A DNA stretch of 64,000 nt from assembly GCF_000376565.1 (NCBI RefSeq), contig NZ_BARG01000061.1, positions 62,001 through 126,000 of the forward strand, given 5' to 3'. The DNA is from Streptomyces hokutonensis. Its GTDB lineage: Bacteria; Actinomycetota; Actinomycetes; Streptomycetales; Streptomycetaceae. A program made the position numbers and the translations under genes. Positions 6,641-15,262 of this stretch are shown here, in pieces. How positions within the stretch are numbered: the first letter of the stretch is position 1; each line of letters begins with the position of its first letter. Under the pieces are notes generated by a model. The model was not told the origin of the DNA. It ran no database searches and saw only the letters and a list, made by a program, of their open reading frames with translations.

Positions 6641-8059
6641 ATGCCCCGATCCGTACCCCTTGTTCCGTCGGTCGCCGCCTGTGCGCTGGCCCTTGCCCTG
6701 ACCGCGTGCACGGGGGCGGGGTCGGGCGCCCGGAGCAAGAGCGGTGGTTCCGGCCTGAGGGACCCGTACTTCCCGAAGGCCGGCAACGGCGGCTACGACG
6801 TCACCCACTACGACCTGACCCTCGCCTACAGCCCCGACGCGCGTGAGCTGACCGGTACGGCGACGATCACCGCTCGGGCCACCGCCGAACTCTCCTCCTT
6901 TCACCTGGACTTCAAGGGGATGACGGTCAAGTCGCTGACGGTGGGGGGAAGGAAGGCCGGCTGGAGCCGCGGCGGTCAGGAACTGACGGTCCGGCCGTCC
7001 TCCGCCCTTCGCAAGGGCGGGACGTTCGAGACGACCGTCCGCTACTCCGGCGCCCCGGAGACGCTCACCGATCCGGACGGTTCGGAGGAGGGCTGGCTGC
7101 GCACGGCGGACGGTGCGGTGGCGCTGGGCGAACCGGTCGGCTCGATGGCGTGGTTCCCCGGCAACGACCATCCCTCCGACAAGGCGACGTACGACATCGC
7201 GATCACCGTGCCCAAGGGGCTGCAGGCCGTCTCCAACGGGGAGTTGAGGGCGGAGACGACCAACAACAGCCGGACGACGTATCGCTGGCGTACCGCCCGG
7301 CCCATGGCGACCTATCTGGCCACGGTCGCCATCGGCCACTACGACATCACCCGCACGACGACGAGCGACGGCCTCCCCGTCTACGTGGCGGTCGACCCGC
7401 AGGAAGCGGCCGCGAGCCGCAAGGTGCTCGCCCGGATCCCGGAGATCATGGAGTGGGAGGAGTACAACTTCGGGCCGTACCCCTTCTCCTCGACCGGCGC
7501 GATCGTCGACCGGCGTGGTGACGTGGGGTACGCGCTGGAGACCCAGAACCGGCCCTTCTTTCCCGGCGCCCCGGACACCGCCACCCTCGTCCACGAGCTC
7601 GCCCACCAGTGGTTCGGCGACTCCGTCACCCCGAAGACGTGGCGGGACATGTGGCTCAACGAGGGCTTCGCGACCTACGCGGAATGGCTCTGGGACGAAG
7701 ACCACGGCGGCGACACCGCCCAGGAGACCTTCGACGCGCTCTACGACGGGACCTACTTCGACGACCCGTCCGAGAGCGACGCCGTGTGGGCCTTTCCGCC
7801 GGCCCGGCCCAGCTCCGCCGCGCACATCTCCGACAGTCCCGTCTACGAGCGGGGCGCGATGGTGCTGCACAAGATCCGCCGGACGGTCGGCGACGGCCGG
7901 TTCTACGACATCGTCCAGGGCTGGGCCGCCGCCCACCGTCACGGGAACGCGGACACCGCCGACTTCACGAAGTACGTGGAGCGGATGGCGCCGGGGAAGG
8001 ACTTCGGGGGGATCTGGAAGGACTGGTTGTACGGGGGCGGGAAGCCGGACCGGCCCTGA
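6641..8059 (+). CDS. M1-family zinc metallopeptidase, lipoprotein
   Basis: The 472-residue protein has a lipoprotein signal with lipobox LTAC (Cys at about residue 23), so it should be anchored on the outer face of the membrane. HELAHQWFGD places zinc ligands at His318 and His322 and the catalytic Glu at 319. NEGFA supplies the third ligand, Glu341, giving the HEXXH-X18-E spacing of M1 aminopeptidases. It lacks the usual C-terminal helical domain and resembles the shorter secreted M1 enzymes of Streptomyces. It likely trims N-terminal residues from peptides outside the cell. A TAGGAT 7 nt before the ATG indicates a leaderless mRNA under the tandem operator. Confidence 0.85.
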   Translation: MPRSVPLVPSVAACALALALTACTGAGSGARSKSGGSGLRDPYFPKAGNGGYDVTHYDLTLAYSPDARELTGTATITARATAELSSFHLDFKGMTVKSLTVGGRKAGWSRGGQELTVRPSSALRKGGTFETTVRYSGAPETLTDPDGSEEGWLRTADGAVALGEPVGSMAWFPGNDHPSDKATYDIAITVPKGLQAVSNGELRAETTNNSRTTYRWRTARPMATYLATVAIGHYDITRTTTSDGLPVYVAVDPQEAAASRKVLARIPEIMEWEEYNFGPYPFSSTGAIVDRRGDVGYALETQNRPFFPGAPDTATLVHELAHQWFGDSVTPKTWRDMWLNEGFATYAEWLWDEDHGGDTAQETFDALYDGTYFDDPSESDAVWAFPPARPSSAAHISDSPVYERGAMVLHKIRRTVGDGRFYDIVQGWAAAHRHGNADTADFTKYVERMAPGKDFGGIWKDWLYGGGKPDRP

Positions 8060-8081
8060 CCGATCCGGCATGCGGTGACCT

Positions 8082-8801
8082 CTACAACAGCCAGAGGGAG
8101 CTTCCAGTGGCGTCCGCGAGTTCCCGGAGGGCTCGCTCGCCCGGGTGGGCGGCGGCGAGGCGGATCATGGCGTCGTTCGCGCCCGGCTCGTCGTACGACT
8201 TCATCGCGACGGTGAGCAGGGCGAGTTGGAGGCCGAGGTCGTAAGGGATGTGTTCGCCGGAGGCGAGGCGGGTGATGCCCCGTGCGACGGTGGCGTCGAT
8301 CTCGTCCTGAGCAGCTTCGACGATCTCGCGGGACAGCAGCGAGGAGATGTGCCGGTCGAACTGAAAACGGTCCGCGAGCGAGATCAGCGCGCGCGCCGCC
8401 TCGATCCGCAGTCCGGCGCTGTCGCGTTCGTCGACCATGTCCCTGCTGGCCCCGACCGCGTCGGCGAGCTGTCCGAAGGTGTCGTCCTGGCTGAAGAACC
8501 GGTCGGCGGACTGGCCGAGCCAGACCACGTCGTCAGGGGCGGCGGCTGCCTGGAGGACGGTGTCGTAGCCGAGCGGGTCGGCCCAGCTGGTGAGTGCGCA
8601 GCAGGCGAGGAGGCGGGCGGCGGGGTCGGCGCTGGTGTCCTGGAGGATCGAGGTCAGGCCGGGAGTGCGTTCCAGATAACCCTCGTCGTCCAGAGCGTCG
8701 GCGATCACGTCGTCGGGGTCCGCCGGATTGCCGTCGAAGTCGGTGTAGAGCAGGGCTCGCAGCTCGGGGCTGGGCTGCCAGCGGTCCTTGGTGTCGGCCA
8801 T
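8082..8801 (-). CDS. Putative immunity protein for the adjacent toxin (helical-repeat type)
   Basis: A 239-residue acidic, all-helical protein with recurring Leu/Ala-rich helices reminiscent of HEAT-like repeats (LLACCALTSWADPLGY, AARALISLADRFQFD, ALRELADATGSSLW). It lies 15 nt downstream of a WXG100-type polymorphic toxin on the same strand and ends the operon, the standard position for an immunity gene. Cytosolic location is expected because no signal is present. The immunity assignment rests on position and fold impression, not on a recognised family. Confidence 0.5.
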   Translation of the reverse strand: MADTKDRWQPSPELRALLYTDFDGNPADPDDVIADALDDEGYLERTPGLTSILQDTSADPAARLLACCALTSWADPLGYDTVLQAAAAPDDVVWLGQSADRFFSQDDTFGQLADAVGASRDMVDERDSAGLRIEAARALISLADRFQFDRHISSLLSREIVEAAQDEIDATVARGITRLASGEHIPYDLGLQLALLTVAMKSYDEPGANDAMIRLAAAHPGERALRELADATGSSLWLL

Positions 8802-8816
8802 GGGGTCTGCTCTTTC

Positions 8817-10175
8817 CTACGATCCGGAGGTGGGGAACGGTCCGGTGACGTACTCCTTGGGGACGGTCCCGCTGATCAGCCACTCGCCGTCGCGGCGGGT
8901 GTTGAGCAGGGCCATGACCCGGTCCAAGACCTTACGTGACTTGCCCTTGCTCAGCCCGAGTCCGTCGACGAAGTCGGATGCCTGGTCGGTTTCACCGGCA
9001 CGGAGTGTGCCGGGCACGTCGATCTCGCGTCCGGCGACCTTGTCGATCTCGTCGTTGATGGACCGCTGGACCTGTTCCGGGTTCAGGATCCGGACGCCCT
9101 GGACCTTGCCCGCGTCGATGTCCTGCTGGAGCCGCTGGTAGTCGACGCGGATCTCCTCGGTGCCGTAGACCTTTCCGGTGCCGTCCTGCGGGGCGAAGGA
9201 GGTGTACTGGCTGGACTCCTTGGCGGCCTTGTTCTTGCCGCCGAGGACGTGCTGGAGCGGGGTGATCTCGCCGTCCGGATCGGCGGGGACGATGCCGACG
9301 TCCGGGTCGAACCGGGACTTCCTCAGGCCGAACGGATTGTGGGTCGCGCCGAAGTCGTCGTCCTGGCGGATCAGCTTGGGCGCCTCGTCCGCGATCGAGT
9401 CGAGGTCGAGCGCTCCGGGCACGGCGGCCCGCGCTCCTGGCAGTGCCAGCCCGTCGAAGAGGGTTCCGAAGCCGCCCGCCTCGGTCGCGGCCCTGACGGT
9501 CCCCGCGCCCGCGCCGAACATCCCCCCGAACGCCATGCCGTAGAGGGCCGAGTCGTTCACCTCGTCGAGGCTGAAGCCCTTGCTCTCGCCGGTGGCGATC
9601 GCGACCGGCTGCGCGACGGCGAGGTCCACGGTGACCGACTCGATGCCGCCGAGCGCGGCGGTGGCGAGGGTGGTTCCCGCGATGGTGGCGACCTCGGTCG
9701 AGACGGCCACGCCGAGCGTTCCGGCCATCTCCACGATGCTCGCGGTGGCCGCCGCCGCGGCGCCTTCGGAGATTCCGGCCGTGAAGATGGCGAGGGCGGT
9801 TCCGGCGATGATCGTCGCTCCGACGATCTCCAGTTCGTGTTCGAGGTGCTTCGTCGCGGAGTGCACGGCGTCGGCGTACTTGTCGAGCGCCTTGGCCATG
9901 TCCCGGGCGCCGTCGATCATGTCTTGGAGCCAGCCGTGGCCGTCGTAGTAGTAGCGGCGCCAGAACGGGTCGTCAAAGGCGGAGATCGCCTCGCCCTTGT
10001 TGTGCTCGATGATGGAGCGGGCCGACTTGTTCGCGGCGGCGGTGACGTCCTCGATGTCGTCGGCGAAGTCCCGCCACGCCTTGGCCGCCGCGCGCAGCCC
10101 GTCCTCGTCGGCGGCCGGCCACCACATGCCGGTGACGTCCTGGACGATCTTCTTGGCCTTGTCGGCGACGCTCAC
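8817..10175 (-). CDS. Polymorphic toxin with WXG100-like N-terminal domain
   Basis: The 452-residue protein has a WXG100/LXG-like helical N terminus (about 1-120, including GMWWPAADEDGL), a glycine/alanine-rich hydrophobic middle (about 118-240, e.g. GATIIAGTALAIFTAGISEG) and a polar C terminus from about 290. The C-terminal 150 residues carry HVLGGKN, SSQYTSFAP and RILNPEQVQRS; the pattern recalls ADP-ribosyltransferase-like toxin tips but is not a secure match. Such proteins are exported by type VII secretion and injected into rivals. GTG 10175 overlaps the stop of the WXG100 gene by 4 nt, and the putative immunity gene follows. Confidence 0.7.
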   Translation of the reverse strand: MSVADKAKKIVQDVTGMWWPAADEDGLRAAAKAWRDFADDIEDVTAAANKSARSIIEHNKGEAISAFDDPFWRRYYYDGHGWLQDMIDGARDMAKALDKYADAVHSATKHLEHELEIVGATIIAGTALAIFTAGISEGAAAAATASIVEMAGTLGVAVSTEVATIAGTTLATAALGGIESVTVDLAVAQPVAIATGESKGFSLDEVNDSALYGMAFGGMFGAGAGTVRAATEAGGFGTLFDGLALPGARAAVPGALDLDSIADEAPKLIRQDDDFGATHNPFGLRKSRFDPDVGIVPADPDGEITPLQHVLGGKNKAAKESSQYTSFAPQDGTGKVYGTEEIRVDYQRLQQDIDAGKVQGVRILNPEQVQRSINDEIDKVAGREIDVPGTLRAGETDQASDFVDGLGLSKGKSRKVLDRVMALLNTRRDGEWLISGTVPKEYVTGPFPTSGS

Positions 10176-10528
10176 TTGCCGTCGTCCTCGCTCTCGCCAC
10201 CCTTGACGCTGATCCTGCCGAACATGGCGCGCACCAGCTCCTCGCGGTCGATGTGACCGTCCGCCATGTCCGTCATGGCCTCATGGATGCTGGCCAGACC
10301 GTCGGTGAGGATCTGCGCCGCGTTCTCCAGCTGCGTCACGTGGGGGCCGTAGGCCTTGTGGAAGGCGGTCCCCTGATCGTCGTCGCCCCAAGGCGAACCC
10401 GCTGCTCCGAGAGCTGTCTTGAGCTTGGTGAGCGCCTTGGAGAGATCGGTGCTGTGAGTCTGGAAGTGCGGAGCGGTCGCTTTGAGATCAGCGATCTTGA
10501 TGTCGAGTATCTCGCCCTTGTCGCCCAT
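10172..10528 (-). CDS. WXG100-family type VII secretion protein (EsxA/B-like)
   Basis: A 118-residue helical-hairpin protein whose turn carries SPWGDDDQG, the position of the W-X-G motif, flanked by two long amphipathic helices (about 12-45 and 58-95). It lacks a signal peptide, as expected for ESX substrates or partner proteins. It sits directly upstream of the toxin and overlaps its GTG start, so it probably acts as a dedicated export partner. No ESX ATPase or membrane component lies in the window, so secretion must rely on an apparatus encoded elsewhere. Confidence 0.75.
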   Translation of the reverse strand: MGDKGEILDIKIADLKATAPHFQTHSTDLSKALTKLKTALGAAGSPWGDDDQGTAFHKAYGPHVTQLENAAQILTDGLASIHEAMTDMADGHIDREELVRAMFGRISVKGGESEDDGK

Positions 10529-10672
10529 GGACGCGTGCTCCCCCCGGGTGGTCTGCTCGTCAGCCGTACGACCTTAACCAGGCTGTGCGATTCGCAACTG
10601 CGCCGAACGCAAAGGCGAAGCAAAGATCTGTTCGGCGCCGAGGGATGCCAGCGGGGGACCGGGCCCGTCGGC

Positions 10673-11626
10673 CTATTCCGCCCGCTCCTCCAACTCGTCG
10701 AGCAGCAGGGCAAGTTCGCTCGGCCACACGGTTTCCGTCGTCCCGCGCAGCTCCTCCCGTGTCCACCACCGCCAGGCGCGGATGCCCTCCTCGGCATGGG
10801 CGGCGGCGAGGTGGGGGCCGGTGGGTTCGCGGTGGAGGCCGTGGGCGACGTAGATGTGCTCGTGCTGGTGGATGGAGGTTCCGGAGGAGGTGAAGTCGGC
10901 CTCCCTGGTGCACAGCAGGGGCCCGGGCTCCAGGTCGGTCCAGCCGGTCTCCTCCCGCACCTCCCGCAGGGCGCCCTCGCGCGGGGTCTCGTCTCCTTCG
11001 AGGCCGCCGCCGGGCAGGGCCCAGTAACTGCCGCTCTCGGCGTCGTCGTACCGAAGGAGGAAGACGGAGCCGGCGGGGTCGAGCACGGCGACGCGGCCCG
11101 CGTGCCGGGGTGTGCGGAGCTGCTTGCGCAACACGGCGCAGGGGCGGCCGAGTTGGCGGTCCCGGCGGTGGTCGACGACGTCGTAGCCGAGGGTGGTCCA
11201 GAAGGCGAGGCCGTCGGGATTGTTGTCAAGGACGGCGAGGCGTACGGCGGTTCGGCCGGCCTCGCGGAAGCGGTCCTCTACGAGGGACGCCAACTGCCGC
11301 CCGAACCCCCGCTGTTGCTGCGCGGCGTCGATCATCAGCAGCCCGATCCAGGGGTCTCCGTCGTCCGGGTCGGGATGGGCCCCGAGGGTGATCGCGATCC
11401 CGACGAGCCGCCCGGCACTACGGCCGAGCAGGACCTCTGTGTTCGGATCGGCCAACTCATCGGCCAGCGCGGTCGCCACCTGCTCGGGCCGGATGTCCTC
11501 CGGGTCCGGGAAGTCACCGCTCAGGGCGTGGAACGCGTGGTTGGAGGCGTAGAGGGCGGTCAGCTCGGTGAGCAGCTCGCCGGGCAGGGCGCCGGCCTCG
11601 GTCGGCGTGAGCGGTTCGAGGAACAT
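10673..11626 (-). CDS. GNAT acetyltransferase-NUDIX hydrolase fusion
   Basis: The 317-residue protein joins two enzymes. Residues 1-165 form a GNAT domain with the acetyl-CoA loop QQQRGFGRQLASL, and residues 175-317 form a NUDIX domain. The Nudix box GGGLEGDETPREGALREVRE, continuing into ETGW, matches GX5EX7REUXEEXGU and supplies the metal-binding glutamates. Substrates are unknown; a GNAT plus NUDIX fusion suggests linked modification and clean-up of a nucleotide-derived metabolite. ATG 11626 follows TAGCGT by 6 nt, consistent with a leaderless mRNA. Confidence 0.8.
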   Translation of the reverse strand: MFLEPLTPTEAGALPGELLTELTALYASNHAFHALSGDFPDPEDIRPEQVATALADELADPNTEVLLGRSAGRLVGIAITLGAHPDPDDGDPWIGLLMIDAAQQQRGFGRQLASLVEDRFREAGRTAVRLAVLDNNPDGLAFWTTLGYDVVDHRRDRQLGRPCAVLRKQLRTPRHAGRVAVLDPAGSVFLLRYDDAESGSYWALPGGGLEGDETPREGALREVREETGWTDLEPGPLLCTREADFTSSGTSIHQHEHIYVAHGLHREPTGPHLAAAHAEEGIRAWRWWTREELRGTTETVWPSELALLLDELEERAE

Positions 11627-11635
11627 AGGGGCACG

Positions 11636-12059
11636 CTAGCGGCCGGGGACTGCGCCGAGCTCGAACCAGATCTGTTTGGCGGGGGTGCTGTGTGGTGTCG
11701 CCGCGCTGGACACCCCAGTCCTGGGCGAGGCCGGTGAGAAGGAGCAGGCCTCGCCCGTTCTCGTCGTATGTGTCGCCGGGTTTCTGATGGGGGTCGGCGT
11801 CGAGGGCGTCGTCGTAGACCGAGACGCGTAAGCGGTCGTGGCGCAGGACGACTTCGAGGCGTACGGCCAGGGAGTCGGTGTGGAGATTGACGTTCGTGAC
11901 GATCTCGGAGACCAGGAGTCTGGCGGTGTCGACGTGGTGGGGGTGACCGGTGACCTGGAGGAGGAGGGCGACGAGGTCTCGGCAGATCTTGGGGCTGGTG
12001 GGGGAGTTGGGGGTGCGGAGGCGGTAGATCTGTGGGGGGGGGTGTGGGGCGGGGTCCAC
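11636..12059 (-). pseudogene. ATP-binding (HATPase_c_2) regulatory protein, frameshifted
   Basis: GTG 12059 follows a GGAG site and opens a serine-protein-kinase/anti-sigma-like ATPase: the N-box appears as LLVSEIVTNVNLHT and the G-box as ENGRGLLLLTGLAQDWGV. After WGVQRGDTTQHP the frame is lost. The expected family ending, KQIWFELGAVPGR and a stop at 11636, is in another frame. Removing one base from a run of five C (plus-strand G run 11681-11685) restores it. This is either a true inactivating insertion or a homopolymer sequencing error. Such proteins usually pair with XRE-DUF5753 regulators, and a decayed one lies just upstream on the other strand. Confidence 0.75.
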
Positions 12060-12218
12060 GGTGACTCCTTTGCCGTTCCTGCCGGTACGGGGCCTTCGCG
12101 GCACACACCTCCATGGCTCGGCCGGGCCGACTGGCATGTGCCGGAACTGCCACTCGTCCGAGTGGACCCGTTACCTGCCCGCCCGTCAGACTTGGACTGC
12201 TCGACCAGGAGGAAAGTG

Positions 12219-12745
12219 ATGCCACCCAGGAGTAGCCCGACGGTTCGTCAGGCCCGGCTCGGCGCGGAGTTGCGCAAACTTCGCGAGGCGGCGGGGATGG
12301 CGGCCCGTGAGGCGGGGGCGTTCCTTGGCGGCAACCAGGCTCAGATCAGCCATATCGAGGCCGGGCGTTGGGGCGTGAGCGCGGAGGCTGGCCGCGCGGT
12401 ACTCCGCGTCCGATGAGAAGCTCGTCGAGGCGCTGTCCGCGATGGCCGAGGAGCGTGGGCGTGGGTGGTGGGAGGAGTACCGCGGAATGCTCGCCCCCGG
12501 GCTTTCGCGACCTCGCCGAACTGGAGCACCACGCAACGTACTTGCGCTGTGTCAACGTGATCAACGTGCCGGGCATCCTGCAGACCGAGGAGTACATCCG
12601 GGCGATCCATCACAGCTATCGCCCGGCACTGCCCGCCGAGAACATCGATGCAAGGGTCGAGTTCCGTCTACGACGCCGGAACGTCCTGGAGCGTGACGTG
12701 CCGCTCCCGTTCAAGGTCATCGTCCATGAGGCGGCGCTGCGTAGG
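12219..12745 (+). pseudogene. XRE-DUF5753 transcription regulator, frameshifted and truncated
   Basis: ATG 12219 follows a perfect AGGAGG. The first 57 residues are an XRE helix-turn-helix (LGAELRKLREAAGM, QAQISHIEAGRWGVSAE). The frame is then lost at about 12385, where an 11-nt loss between two GCGGAG copies would explain the shift. The homologous text continues as RRLAARYSASDEKL in another frame. A second shift occurs at the CCCCCGGG run near 12496-12503, after GWWEEYRGMLAP, and continues as GFRDLAELEHHATYLRC. The DUF5753 domain breaks off after FKVIVHEAALR. No intact product is likely, and the ATP-binding neighbour on the other strand is also broken. Confidence 0.75.
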
Positions 12746-13066
12746 TACAAAGGGACATTTTTCGAATCCTCTTCCTTTCCGCTGGGTATTTGTGCCGAGT
12801 CGGCCGCGCTGTCGGCAGCGGTCACCGACGGTATTCGTGATTTCACGGCGATTGCCGTCGTCGGTGGGGACCCGAAGTCCGACGGCCAGGGCGAGCCCGT
12901 GACGCCCTGCGGCGGTTGTCGGCAGCGCATCTTCGACGTCATGGGTGGATTCGAACGCAACGTACCGGTGTTCTGCGCGGACTTGGCGCTCTCGCACGTC
13001 CAACGCTTCACCATCCGCGACCTGTTGCCTTTCGCGTTCAGCGCGAGTGATCTGCCGACGATGTAA
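12746..13066 (+). pseudogene. Cytidine deaminase C-terminal fragment joined to the XRE remnant
   Basis: In frame with the preceding DUF5753 remnant, the sequence switches to a cytidine/deoxycytidine deaminase: ESSSFPLGICAESAALSAAV carries the zinc Cys and the catalytic Glu of the C-A-E motif, and TPCGGCRQRIFD carries the two-cysteine zinc motif. The N-terminal 50 or so residues of the deaminase are missing, so the fold is incomplete. The junction near 12740-12765 is unusually A+T rich (GGTACAAAGGGACATTTTTC), consistent with a recombination scar. The residues are otherwise well preserved, so the fusion may be recent. Confidence 0.75.
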
Positions 13067-13071
13067 GTCCT

Positions 13072-14334
13072 CTACCGAAAAGGGATGTTCAGCCAAGGAC
13101 TCCCCGGATCCGACGTCAGGATCCGGTGCGCCGCGACCATGTCCTGGTACCACGGGCCGAACTCCTCCTCGTCGAAGTGGAGGCAGCGGCCGAGGATGTA
13201 GCCGGCGGAGAAGTCCGGCCAGGAGCGGTGGGCGAGGGTGGCGGCGCGGCCCGCGCGGATCAGGGCCGACTCGGTCTCCGCGAGGGTGCAGAAGCGGGCG
13301 CCCAGGCCCCAGCGGGCCATCTTCGAGGCGCGGCCCAGGTCCCAGGCCTCGACGGAGGTGACGTGGCGGTTCTCGTCGAGGATGCCGTCGGCGCGCATCC
13401 GGGCCTCGTAGCGGGTGATGCGGCCGATGAGGCGTTGGACACCTTCGATGCGGGCCTCGGTCTCGGAGGCGGGGCGGGGGTCTGTTTTTGTGACGCCGTC
13501 CTCCGTGATGACCGTGGAGCCTTCGGAGTCGGCGCGGATGACCGTGGCGACGGCCTGCCGCCAGTAGCCGGTGTCGACGTGGCCGCCGAAGTCGCGGGCG
13601 ATGGTGCGGCGCAGGCTCAGCGCGAACTCCCATACGGAGCTGGAGGCTTCGCGGGCCAGCAGGTTGCGCAGGTGGTGCTGCCATTCGGCGCGGGTGGTGA
13701 TGCCCCACCACTCGCGCAGCCGCCGGCGCTCACCGTCGTAGCCGCTGCCGTGCCAGGCCGGCGCGTTCCACAGGGAGCCGTTGCTGACGCAGAGGAGGGC
13801 TCCGCAGGCCAGGCCGTGGGCGACGGGGCCGTGCAGTGCGCCGCCGACGTGCAGGGCGCGCAGCCGCATGCCGGTGGCGGGGGTGCCTGCGTGTCCGGCC
13901 GCGCGTGACCAGTCCGTCGTGCCCGGGGGGCCGTAGGGGAGGGCGAGTTCGCAGGGGGTGCCTGGGTTGACGACGAGGGTGGGCGGGCACTGCGGGTTCC
14001 AGGCGTCGGCTATCCAGCGCAGCGAGGCGCGCGAGTAGACCATGTCGGTGCCCGGTGCGGGGAGCATGCCGTCGGTGAACAGTTCCCAGTGCCTGGTGCC
14101 GCGTCGGACGTCGCGGATGAACACCCGGTGCACACGGTCGGGTTGGGCGTCGTAGGCCTCGCGGGACATCTCGTAGTAGAGGTGGCTCCGGGCGAGTACG
14201 TCGTAGTACGCGGACCAGTCGCCGCGCGCCCTGGCCTCGGCGAGGGCCCGCTCGGTCTCGGTCGGCGGGGTCCAGGCGGGCGGACCGGCGGGCGGGGGAG
14301 GCCCGAAACCGGCGGAGGGCGGTCCGAACGACAT
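13072..14334 (-). CDS. DUF1266 domain protein
   Basis: The 420-residue protein starts with a proline/glycine-rich tail (about 1-30) and has a C-terminal DUF1266 region (about 200-420) with the characteristic aromatic motifs WDLGRASKMARWGL and YILGRCLHFDEEEFGPWYQD. ATG 14334 was chosen over an upstream frame extension because GGAAGGAC lies upstream at a usable distance. DUF1266 proteins have no established activity but recur beside TerD-type genes; here terD lies immediately upstream on the same strand. No signal peptide or membrane helix is present. Confidence 0.75.
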   Translation of the reverse strand: MSFGPPSAGFGPPPPAGPPAWTPPTETERALAEARARGDWSAYYDVLARSHLYYEMSREAYDAQPDRVHRVFIRDVRRGTRHWELFTDGMLPAPGTDMVYSRASLRWIADAWNPQCPPTLVVNPGTPCELALPYGPPGTTDWSRAAGHAGTPATGMRLRALHVGGALHGPVAHGLACGALLCVSNGSLWNAPAWHGSGYDGERRRLREWWGITTRAEWQHHLRNLLAREASSSVWEFALSLRRTIARDFGGHVDTGYWRQAVATVIRADSEGSTVITEDGVTKTDPRPASETEARIEGVQRLIGRITRYEARMRADGILDENRHVTSVEAWDLGRASKMARWGLGARFCTLAETESALIRAGRAATLAHRSWPDFSAGYILGRCLHFDEEEFGPWYQDMVAAHRILTSDPGSPWLNIPFR

Positions 14335-14510
14335 GGGTGCTCTGTCCTTCCAGGGTCCAGCCGCTGCTGACCCCGGCACACTCCCACACGGGTCTGAGAC
14401 ACCCCTGTGGACCCCCGGATCTCCGGAAACGCCTCCCGGTCAGCCCGAGGCCCCCGGCCGCGGTCACGCGGTCAGGGGCCTCGCACAGTGTGCTGCGGGC
14501 GGGGCGTCCG

Positions 14511-15086
14511 TCAGACGTTCACACCGAAGTCCTGGGCGATGCCGACCAGGCCCGAGGCGTAACCCTGGCCCACCGCGCGGAACTTCCACTCCGCGCCGTT
14601 GCGGTACAGCTCGCCGAAGACCATCGCGGTCTCCGTCGCCGCGTCCTCGGAGAGGTCGTAGCGGGCGATCTCCGCGCCGCCCGCCTGGTTCACGATGCGG
14701 ATGTACGCGTTGCGGACCTGGCCGAAATTCTGCGAGCGGGTCTCCGCGTCGTAGATCGAGACCGGGAAGACGATCTTGTCGATGTCCGCCGGGAGGCCGG
14801 CCAGGTTGACGTTGATCGCCTCGTCGTCGCCCGCGCCCTCGCCCGTGCGGTTGTCGCCGGTGTGGACGATGGTCTGGTCCGGCGTCGACTTGTTGTTGAA
14901 GAAGATGAAGTGGCCCTCCGAGTACACCTTGCCCTCGGGGTTGACCGCGATCGCGGAGGCGTCGAGGTCGAAGTCCGTGCCGGTGGTGGTGCGGACGTCC
15001 CAGCCGAGGCCTACGGTGACGGCGGTCAGGCCCGGGGCCTCCTTGGTGAGCGAGACGTTGCCACCCTTGGACAGGCTTACAGCCAT
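14511..15086 (-). CDS. terD: TerD-family calcium-binding stress protein
   Basis: This 191-residue protein is a full-length TerD/CABP family member. It starts MAVSLSKGGNVSLTKEAPGL and contains GLGWDVRTTTGTDFDLDASA, whose Asp cluster binds Ca2+, and DDEAINVNLAGLPADIDKIV further on. The family is linked to tellurite resistance and general envelope or redox stress; Streptomyces carries many paralogues, some tied to differentiation. The symbol indicates the family rather than a demonstrated tellurite phenotype. A 175-bp promoter gap lies upstream, divergent from arfB. Confidence 0.9.
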   Translation of the reverse strand: MAVSLSKGGNVSLTKEAPGLTAVTVGLGWDVRTTTGTDFDLDASAIAVNPEGKVYSEGHFIFFNNKSTPDQTIVHTGDNRTGEGAGDDEAINVNLAGLPADIDKIVFPVSIYDAETRSQNFGQVRNAYIRIVNQAGGAEIARYDLSEDAATETAMVFGELYRNGAEWKFRAVGQGYASGLVGIAQDFGVNV

Positions 15087-15262
15087 TGTTGGGAGTCCTT
15101 CCCTCGTTGCGGTGCGGGCTTCGTACTGAGGACGAAGCTACCGGTACCTCTATGAACGCCAAGAGGGGTATCGAAGGTTCCACGTGGCTTTACTTTCTTT
15201 ACCCGCGACGTCCGGCCGTATTTCGCGTGACGTGGACCGGACAGGCAGGCGACCATGGGGGC

